This document shows positions 58,595 through 64,000 of a stretch of 64,000 nt of DNA, piece after piece. The position numbers and the translations under genes were made by a program. Position 1 is the stretch's first letter. Every line of letters begins with the position of its first letter. The notes below the pieces were generated by a model. It was not told the DNA's origin. It was given only the letters and a program-made list of their open reading frames with translations, and made no database searches. Source of the stretch: Anaerostipes faecalis (GTDB lineage Bacteria > Bacillota > Clostridia > Lachnospirales > Lachnospiraceae); assembly GCF_018982945.1 (NCBI RefSeq), contig NZ_JABRXE010000004.1, positions 1 to 64,000 on the forward strand, in the 5' to 3' direction.

Positions 58595-60340
58595 ATGAGC
58601 AAAATCATAGGTATAGATTTAGGAACCACCAATTCATGTGTAGCAGTCATGGAAGGTGGACAGCCAGTGGTCATTACCAATAGTGAAGGACAGAGAACAA
58701 CACCATCCATCGTTGCATTTACAAAAAACGGGGAGAGACTGGTGGGAGAATCTGCAAAGCGTCAGGCTGTGACAAATATTGACAGGACGGTTGCATCTGT
58801 AAAGCGTCAGATGGGATCAGATCGTCGTGTAAAGATTGATGGGGAAAAATACAGCCCACAGGAAATTTCTGCTATGATCCTTATGAAACTTAAAAAAGAT
58901 GCAGAAAATTATCTGGGAGAAACTGTGCAAAAAGCTGTTATCACAGTACCGGCCTATTTTAGTGATGCTCAAAGACAGGCTACAAAAGATGCAGGGAAAA
59001 TAGCAGGACTTCAGGTTGAAAGGATCATCAATGAACCAACAGCTGCAGCATTAGCATATGGACTGGATAAATCAGTTTCTCAAAAGATTATGGTATATGA
59101 TCTAGGTGGTGGAACTTTTGATGTATCGGTGATTGAAATAGGTGATGGAGTTGTGGAAGTACTGGCAACGTCAGGAGATAATCATCTTGGTGGAGATGAT
59201 TTTGATGCAAGGATCGTACAATACCTGTTAAAAGAATTTAAGGCTCAGGAAGGCATTGATCTATCAAAAGATCAGACAGCAGTACAGAGAATCATGGAAG
59301 AAGCGGAAAAGGCAAAAAAAGAGTTATCATCAGCAATGAGTGTTCAAATTAATCTTCCATTTATTACAACAACAAATCAGGGACCGAAACATATGGATAT
59401 TTCCCTTACCAGAGCAAAGTTTCAGGAACTGACCTATGATCTGATCGATAAAACGGCAGGACCGGTAAATCAGGCATTGTCAGATGCGGGAATATCTGCA
59501 TCACAGTTGAATCAGGTTTTACTGGTAGGAGGATCCACAAGGATGCCCGCAGTTAGTGATAAAGTAAAACAGCTGACTGGAAAAGAACCTTCTAAAACAT
59601 TAAATCCTGATGAATGTGTTGCCTTGGGAGCTGCAATTCAAGGTGGGAAAATGGCAGGAGAATCAGGATTAAATGAAATTCTCCTTATGGATGTTACACC
59701 ACTGTCACTTTCCATTGAAACAGCAGGAGGAGTAGCTACCCGGCTGATCGAGAGAAATACAACGATCCCGACCAGATATAGCCAGATTTTCACAACAGCA
59801 GCTAACTTTCAGACTTCCGTTGATATTAAAGTACTGCAGGGTGAGCGTGCTATGGCAAAAGATAATCAGGTACTGGGTAATTTCAGATTAAAAGGAATTA
59901 AACGTGCTATGCGAGGTATTCCTCAGATCGAAGTAACATTTGATATTGATGTTAATGGAATTTTAAATGTATCTGCAAAAGATCTGGGAACAGGGAAGGA
60001 ACAATCAATCACGATTACATCCAGTTCTAATTTATCAGATGAAGATATTCAGAGAGCCATGGAAGATGCAAAGGCATATGAATCTCAGGATCAGGAAAAA
60101 CGAGATGCCATAGAAATTTACAATGAAGGGGAAAAACTTTTATATCGGGGAGAAAGAATTCTTTCAGAGAAGAAAAAGGAATTGACAAAAGAACAAAAAT
60201 CTATGCTGAAATCGGGAATTACCGGATTAAAACGTTCCATGAAAAGAGTAAAAGCCCAAAATATTACACAGGAAGAGGCAAGACAGATAAAGGCTGCCAT
60301 GGATGAACTGGAGCAGATTCTTGCTCCGATAGAGGCATAA
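58595..60340 (+). CDS. DnaK-like Hsp70 chaperone, short form
   Basis: 581 residues. [19 protein letters not shown] (phosphate 1), [50 protein letters not shown] (phosphate 2) and [13 protein letters not shown] are all intact; the linker and substrate domain begin at [12 protein letters not shown]. It ends at EQILAPIEA, about 30-40 residues short of typical DnaK, without the flexible tail. It is not in the hrcA-grpE-dnaK cluster, so it is probably a second Hsp70 working with the J-protein upstream, not the housekeeping DnaK. A TGGAGGGAA site precedes it. Confidence 0.92.
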   Translation: MSKIIGIDLGTTNSCVAVMEGGQPVVITNSEGQRTTPSIVAFTKNGERLVGESAKRQAVTNIDRTVASVKRQMGSDRRVKIDGEKYSPQEISAMILMKLKKDAENYLGETVQKAVITVPAYFSDAQRQATKDAGKIAGLQVERIINEPTAAALAYGLDKSVSQKIMVYDLGGGTFDVSVIEIGDGVVEVLATSGDNHLGGDDFDARIVQYLLKEFKAQEGIDLSKDQTAVQRIMEEAEKAKKELSSAMSVQINLPFITTTNQGPKHMDISLTRAKFQELTYDLIDKTAGPVNQALSDAGISASQLNQVLLVGGSTRMPAVSDKVKQLTGKEPSKTLNPDECVALGAAIQGGKMAGESGLNEILLMDVTPLSLSIETAGGVATRLIERNTTIPTRYSQIFTTAANFQTSVDIKVLQGERAMAKDNQVLGNFRLKGIKRAMRGIPQIEVTFDIDVNGILNVSAKDLGTGKEQSITITSSSNLSDEDIQRAMEDAKAYESQDQEKRDAIEIYNEGEKLLYRGERILSEKKKELTKEQKSMLKSGITGLKRSMKRVKAQNITQEEARQIKAAMDELEQILAPIEA

Positions 60341-60363
60341 ATTTACAGAGTATGATAAAAGGA

Positions 60364-60402
60364 AAGTGGGAAGATTAATGATAAATCTTCTCACTTTTTT
60401 CT
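60364..60402 (+). terminator. Terminator of the chaperone operon
   Basis: AAGTGGGAAGATT and AATCTTCTCACTT (one G-U) around a 7-base loop, then T-run. Confidence 0.88.
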
Positions 60403-60440
60403 ATGGACATTTTTATAAAGATACCTTATGATACATATAG

Positions 60441-60458
60441 TTAGTTAAGGCTAACTAA
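60441..60458. promoter_or_regulatory. Candidate DtxR-type box before DUF3793
   Basis: TTAGTTA-AGGC-TAACTAA, 7-bp perfect arms, 12 bases before the start codon of the DUF3793 gene. It resembles the other TTAG/CTAA repeats in this region. Confidence 0.6.
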
Positions 60459-60470
60459 AAGGAGGAACAT

Positions 60471-61082
60471 ATGAGGTATCAGTTTGAATTAAGTAAGGTA
60501 AAATGGGAAAAAACAATGAAAATGCAAATAGCAATGCATTGTGCACCAGTATTAGCAGGGGTAAAACCATCCAATGCCGTAACCTTGAATGATTATGATT
60601 CCAGCGAATTACAGGAAACTGTTCAAGGGACAGATATTCAATGTGCACTTATTTACAAAGACAGGGAAAAATGTTTGTGGCTTCTTTATAGAGAACAATC
60701 TGTAAATCATTATCTGATGAAAAAGGAGCATAAAGAATTCTTGAAAAAATGCGGCTATACATCCTTTCAGTTCTATGATATTCTTTCAACCCTTAGAAAA
60801 AAATATCAGGTGTACAAAAATAAAAAAGGAAGTTTTCCTCATGAGCTGGGCTTAATTCTAGGATACCCTCTATGTGATGTTGAGGGATTCATTCAACATC
60901 AAGGAAAAAACTTTCTGTATTCAGGCTACTGGAAGGTATATGATAATCCTTCAGTAACAAAAAAGCTGTTTGAAATATATGATTTCGTTCGCTATCAGAT
61001 GATCAAGCAGATTGAATATGGGAAATCACTGAGACAGATTATAGATTCGTACAGGACTTATCAGGTTCCGAATTTTGCATAA
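60471..61082 (+). CDS. DUF3793 family protein
   Basis: 203 residues. MQIAMHCAPVLAGVKPSNAV is the typical N-terminal signature (HCAP), and LPHELGLILGYPLCDVEGFI (here SFPHELGLILGYPLCDVEGF) lies in the middle. The family is Clostridia-specific, often near feo genes or flavodoxins, and its function is unknown. Regulation through a box shared with feoAB supports an iron-linked role. GGAGGAACAT precedes the ATG. Confidence 0.9.
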   Translation: MRYQFELSKVKWEKTMKMQIAMHCAPVLAGVKPSNAVTLNDYDSSELQETVQGTDIQCALIYKDREKCLWLLYREQSVNHYLMKKEHKEFLKKCGYTSFQFYDILSTLRKKYQVYKNKKGSFPHELGLILGYPLCDVEGFIQHQGKNFLYSGYWKVYDNPSVTKKLFEIYDFVRYQMIKQIEYGKSLRQIIDSYRTYQVPNFA

Positions 61083-61113
61083 GTACAAAACACTTAAAGA
61101 AAGATAGGATATG

Positions 61114-61152
61114 AAAAATCTTCCCGCATAAAAATAAGCAGGAAGATTTTTT
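61114..61152. terminator. Bidirectional terminator between DUF3793 and dtxR
   Basis: AAAAATCTTCC and GGAAGATTTTTT around a 16-base loop; the minus-strand gene's stop lies within its 3' edge. Confidence 0.85.
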
Positions 61153-61519
61153 ATTTCTTCGAATGAATATGTTGTTTGATTGCTTCAAAACTTTCAGGGC
61201 TTATAACATGTTCCATACGACATGCATCTTCAGCTGCAATTTTAGGATCTACACCTAAATCTGTGAGCATCTTTGATAAAAGTTCATGTCGCTCGTAAAT
61301 TGTTTCAGCAATTTTACGACCGGATTCTGTCAGTGCAATGTGTCCATCTGTATCCATGATGATCAGATCATTCTGACGAAGATTTTTCATAGCGATGCTG
61401 ACACTGGGTTTGGAAAAATTCATTTCGCGGGCGATATCAATAGAACGAATGGTTTTTTGCCTTTGTCCGAGAATTAAAATTGTTTCAAGATAATTTTCAG
61501 CAGATTCCTGTATCTTCAA
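61151..61519 (-). CDS. DtxR/MntR-family metal-dependent repressor
   Basis: 122 residues. MKIQESAENYLETILILGQR starts the winged HTH, SIDIAREMNFSKPSVSIAMK is the recognition helix, and ERHELLSKMLTDLGVDPKIA with EDACRMEHVISPESFEAI is the dimerisation and metal-binding domain (E, H, C/M, E/H ligands). No C-terminal SH3 domain is present. It likely represses feo genes when Fe2+ (or Mn2+) is high. The start is TTG at 61519 with AAGGAG seven bases upstream. The divergent feo operon suggests the binding sites below. Confidence 0.92.
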   Translation of the reverse strand: MKIQESAENYLETILILGQRQKTIRSIDIAREMNFSKPSVSIAMKNLRQNDLIIMDTDGHIALTESGRKIAETIYERHELLSKMLTDLGVDPKIAAEDACRMEHVISPESFEAIKQHIHSKK

Positions 61520-61649
61520 GGTATTTCTCCTTATCTTTCATGTTTTATATGTATCAATTCTATATGATACGAAGTACATCATATCACAAGTTTAACTTAT
61601 TTTCAATGGATGGGGGGAAGCTGATAGATAAGAAAAATGAAAAAAATAG

Positions 61650-61679
61650 TTGACAAAACAGTTAGTTGGTGCTAACCTA
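61650..61679 (+). promoter_or_regulatory. feo operon promoter region with DtxR-type box
   Basis: TTGACA (61650-61655) followed by GTTAGTTGGTGCTAACCTA (61661-61679), an imperfect inverted repeat lying between -35 and a TATAAA/TAACCT -10 region. The layout fits repression by steric block. Confidence 0.6.
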
Positions 61680-61776
61680 TAAAAGAATTAGGAATGACTA
61701 ACTGATAATAATCGAAGGTGGTTAGATATAACTTACTAAGAAAGCTGGTAAATATTGAATCAAGGGAGGATGCATG

Positions 61777-61986
61777 ATGCCGTTAACGATGGTAAGACCT
61801 GGTGAAGAAAATTTAATTAAAAAAGTCGGAGGGAAAACAGAGACCAGAAGATTTCTGGAGACTTTGGGATTTGTAGTAGGTGGCAATGTTACAGTGGTTT
61901 CGACAAATAAAGGGAATCTGATTGTAAATATTAAAGATTCCAGGGTTGCAATCAGCCGGGAAATGGCAAATAAAATCATGGTTTAA
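61777..61986 (+). CDS. feoA: FeoA family protein (Feo system 2, first)
   Basis: 69 residues: MPLTMVRPGEENLIKKVGGK, RRFLETLGFVVGGNVTVVST, then GNLIVNIKDSRVAISREMAN. The SH3-like fold of FeoA is clear. The second of two adjacent ATGs (61777) has the better distance from AGGGAGG. Unlike FeoA 1 it has no cysteine. It is followed 30 bases later by another FeoA. Confidence 0.93.
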   Translation: MPLTMVRPGEENLIKKVGGKTETRRFLETLGFVVGGNVTVVSTNKGNLIVNIKDSRVAISREMANKIMV

Positions 61987-62016
61987 GCTATATTGTTGAA
62001 AGGAGAGTTGCATATT

Positions 62017-62238
62017 ATGCAGACATTAAAAGATACGAAAGTAGGAAGTACAGTATCTGTTGTAAAGCTTCACGGAGCAGGAGCAGTGAAGCGTCGTATT
62101 ATGGATATGGGAATTACAAAGGGATGTGAAGTATATATTCGTAAAGTTGCACCTTTAGGAGATCCTGTTGAAGTAACAGTCAGGGGATATGAGCTGTCTC
62201 TGAGAAAAGCAGATGCACAGATGATAGAAGTACAGTAA
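62017..62238 (+). CDS. feoA: FeoA family protein (Feo system 2, second)
   Basis: 73 residues: MQTLKDTKVGSTVSVVKLHG, AVKRRIMDMGITKGCEVYIR, VAPLGDPVEVTVRGYELSLR. It matches classic FeoA with the MGITKG...APLGDP signature more closely than the preceding one. Start 62017 after AAAGGAGA; the frame from 61993 is unlikely. Two FeoA genes before FeoB are common in Clostridia. Confidence 0.95.
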   Translation: MQTLKDTKVGSTVSVVKLHGAGAVKRRIMDMGITKGCEVYIRKVAPLGDPVEVTVRGYELSLRKADAQMIEVQ

Positions 62239-62251
62239 TTTTTTTATAACA

Positions 62252-62273
62252 ATAGTTAGCGACTGCTAACTAT
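62252..62273. promoter_or_regulatory. Perfect palindrome between feoA and feoB
   Basis: ATAGTTAGC-GACT-GCTAACTAT, 9-bp arms, followed by ATTTTTT. It fits the DtxR-type box series and could also act as an attenuator hairpin that lowers feoB expression relative to feoA. Confidence 0.6.
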
Positions 62274-62289
62274 ATTTTTTGCAAAGTAG

Positions 62290-62303
62290 TTAGTCTAAAC
62301 TAA
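62290..62303. promoter_or_regulatory. Second TTAGT/ACTAA repeat before feoB
   Basis: TTAGT-CTAA-ACTAA lies 17 bases after the preceding palindrome and 22 before the feoB start codon. It may be another regulator site. Confidence 0.4.
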
Positions 62304-62325
62304 TAGATGTTGAGGAGGATAAAAA

Positions 62326-64000
62326 ATGTCAGTAAAAATTGCACTTGCCGGAAATCCAAATAGTGGTAAGACAACTTTATTTAATGGATTAACTGGATCA
62401 AATCAGTTTGTGGGAAACTGGCCGGGAGTAACTGTTGAAAAAAAAGAAGGAAAGCTAAAAGGAAATAAAGATGTTACTATCATGGATTTACCAGGAATTT
62501 ATTCTTTATCTCCATATACTTTGGAAGAAGTGGTAGCAAGAAACTATCTGATTACAGAACGACCAGATGCTATTCTGAATATTGTGGATGGAACAAATCT
62601 GGAACGTAATCTGTATTTAACAACTCAGTTGATGGAACTGGGGATTCCGGTTATTATGGCAATAAATATGATTGATATCGTAGAAAAGAATGGCGATGAG
62701 ATTGATACAGAAATTCTTTCCAGACAATTAGGATGTGAAGTTGTAAAAATTTCTGCATTGAAAGGAAAGGGAATTAAGGAAGCAGCCGATAAAGCAGTAA
62801 ATCTGGCAGGAAGCAGTCAGACAAAAGCTCCTGTTCATACATTCAGTGCAGAAGTTGAAACAGTACTTCAGGATATTGAAAGTACACTGGAAGATGATAT
62901 TCCGGAAGAACAGAAACGTTTTTACGCTATTAAATTATTTGAACGTGATGATAAGATAATGGAGCAGATGAAATCTGCACCAAATATAGATCAGATTATT
63001 GAAAAAGCAGAAAATGATTTTGACGATGATTCTGAAAGTATCATTACAAATGAAAGATATAATTATATTACTTCAATTATTGGAAAATGCTATAAAAAGA
63101 AAAACAAGGAACAGTTAAGCACCTCTGATAAAATTGATAGAATCGTTACAAATCGTTTCCTTGCACTTCCAATTTTTGCAGTGGTTATGTATATTGTTTA
63201 TTATGTATCTGTGACAACCGTTGGAACGATTATGACAGACTGGACCAATGATGTACTGTTTGGGGAGATTATTCCTCCTGCGATTGAAAGCTTTCTGGTA
63301 AGTATCCATTGTGCAGAATGGCTTCAGAGCTTAATTCTTGATGGTATTGTTGCCGGTGTTGGAGCAGTTATCGGATTTGTACCTCAGATGTTAGTACTGT
63401 TTATCTTCCTTGCGTTTTTAGAAAGCTGCGGATATATGGCGCGTATTGCATTTATCATGGACCGTATTTTCCGTAAATTCGGATTATCTGGAAAATCCTT
63501 TATTCCAATGCTTATTGGAACAGGATGTGGGGTTCCCGGTGTCATGGCATCTCGAACTATTGAAAATGACAGAGATCGTAAAATGACAATTATGACGACA
63601 ACATTTATTCCTTGTGGAGCAAAGCTTCCAATTATTGCACTGATTGCAGGTGCATTATTTGACGGAGCTTCATGGGTAGCACCGAGTGCATATTTTGTTG
63701 GGATTGCAGCAATTATTATTTCTGGTATCATATTAAAGAAAACAAAGATGTTTGCGGGAGAACCGGCACCATTTGTTATGGAACTTCCGGCATATCATCT
63801 GCCAACAGCAGGAAATGTATTAAGAAGTATGTGGGAACGAGGATGGTCATTTATTAAGAAGGCCGGAACCGTTATCCTGTTATCCACTATTTTTATCTGG
63901 TTTACATCAAACTTTGGTGTACACGGCGGATTTCATATGGTAGATGATTTAAGTGAAGGAATTTTATCTGATATTGGTAAAGGATTTGCATGGATTTTTA
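62326..64000 (+). CDS. feoB: FeoB ferrous iron transporter (Feo system 2, 3' end beyond window)
   Basis: 558 residues visible. The G domain shows ALAGNPNSGKTTLFNGLTGS (G1), VGNWPGVTVEKKEGKL, DLPGIYSLSPYTLEE (G3) and NMIDIVEKNGD (G4). Membrane segments include a first gate motif LIGTGCGVPGVMASRTIEND and FIPCGAKLPIIALIAGALFD, as in standard FeoB. The frame is open at 64000, so the second gate lies outside. It imports Fe2+ with help of the FeoA proteins. GAGGAGGATAAAAA precedes the ATG at 62326. Confidence 0.95.
   Translation, partial: MSVKIALAGNPNSGKTTLFNGLTGSNQFVGNWPGVTVEKKEGKLKGNKDVTIMDLPGIYSLSPYTLEEVVARNYLITERPDAILNIVDGTNLERNLYLTTQLMELGIPVIMAINMIDIVEKNGDEIDTEILSRQLGCEVVKISALKGKGIKEAADKAVNLAGSSQTKAPVHTFSAEVETVLQDIESTLEDDIPEEQKRFYAIKLFERDDKIMEQMKSAPNIDQIIEKAENDFDDDSESIITNERYNYITSIIGKCYKKKNKEQLSTSDKIDRIVTNRFLALPIFAVVMYIVYYVSVTTVGTIMTDWTNDVLFGEIIPPAIESFLVSIHCAEWLQSLILDGIVAGVGAVIGFVPQMLVLFIFLAFLESCGYMARIAFIMDRIFRKFGLSGKSFIPMLIGTGCGVPGVMASRTIENDRDRKMTIMTTTFIPCGAKLPIIALIAGALFDGASWVAPSAYFVGIAAIIISGIILKKTKMFAGEPAPFVMELPAYHLPTAGNVLRSMWERGWSFIKKAGTVILLSTIFIWFTSNFGVHGGFHMVDDLSEGILSDIGKGFAWIF

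Noticed and set aside
58595-60340. Housekeeping dnaK
   Set aside because: No hrcA, grpE or class A dnaJ nearby and the C-terminal tail is missing, so an accessory Hsp70 is more likely.

Overview
The window looks like chromosome of a low-GC, anaerobic Firmicute, most likely a gut-type member of the Lachnospiraceae. This is inferred from AT-rich sequence, strong AGGAGG-type ribosome binding sites, and families typical of Clostridia (DUF3793, DUF5688, DUF5685, C_GCAxxG_C_C, DUF1858, small 2[4Fe-4S] ferredoxin, FeoA/FeoB pairs). No marker fixes the genus. Most of the window is housekeeping DNA with well-spaced operons.

Layout. 0-1 kb: the right end of an IS200/IS605 element (TnpB tail plus end hairpin) sits inside an amino-acid permease gene, leaving a 3' remnant. 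1.1-6.8 kb: pepT, a yybP-ykoY-type manganese riboswitch in front of a decayed small gene, a lemA/DUF2207 pair and deoB. 6.9-16.7 kb: a divergent XRE regulator/DUF5688 pair, DUF89 protein, DUF815 ATPase, a class I methyltransferase, mreB, recD2, a MerR-like protein and ribokinase. 16.8-27 kb: ferredoxin, a DUF1858 protein, then a carbohydrate operon made of a galactitol-type PTS (EIIA, EIIB, EIIC), two DhaK paralogues, one DhaL, a class II aldolase, a PRD regulator and an iron alcohol dehydrogenase. 27-31 kb: mecA, a CwlD-like amidase, Sua5, and an ORF joining a low-molecular-weight phosphatase-like domain to ribose-5-phosphate isomerase B.

31.3-48.1 kb holds two complete eight-gene F-type ATP synthase operons in tandem orientation, separated by an acyltransferase and a first FeoAB pair. 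The c subunit of the second operon has the full sodium-binding residue set; that of the first lacks the key glutamine. The two enzymes may therefore use different ions or conditions. 48-55.6 kb: CYTH protein, TrmB, thioredoxin, ABC-F ATPase, AI-2E-type transporter, tRNA-Lys, nitrilase-family hydrolase, DUF554 and C_GCAxxG proteins. 56-60.3 kb: an operon of a MarR regulator (broken by one missing G), a membrane zinc-ribbon protein, DUF5685, a J-protein and a short Hsp70. 60.4 kb to the end: an iron regulon with a DtxR-family regulator, DUF3793, two FeoA proteins and a second FeoB that runs off the window; inverted repeats containing TTAG/CTAA halves mark its promoters.

Dispersed small repeats are the other notable feature: a 179-bp multi-hairpin element present in two copies that I read as identical, 38 kb apart; a long hairpin present twice with compensatory stem changes; and a palindrome present twice, each time directly after a terminator T-run. 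None has a visible reading frame. Positions and motifs were read by eye; no searches or folding calculations were run.
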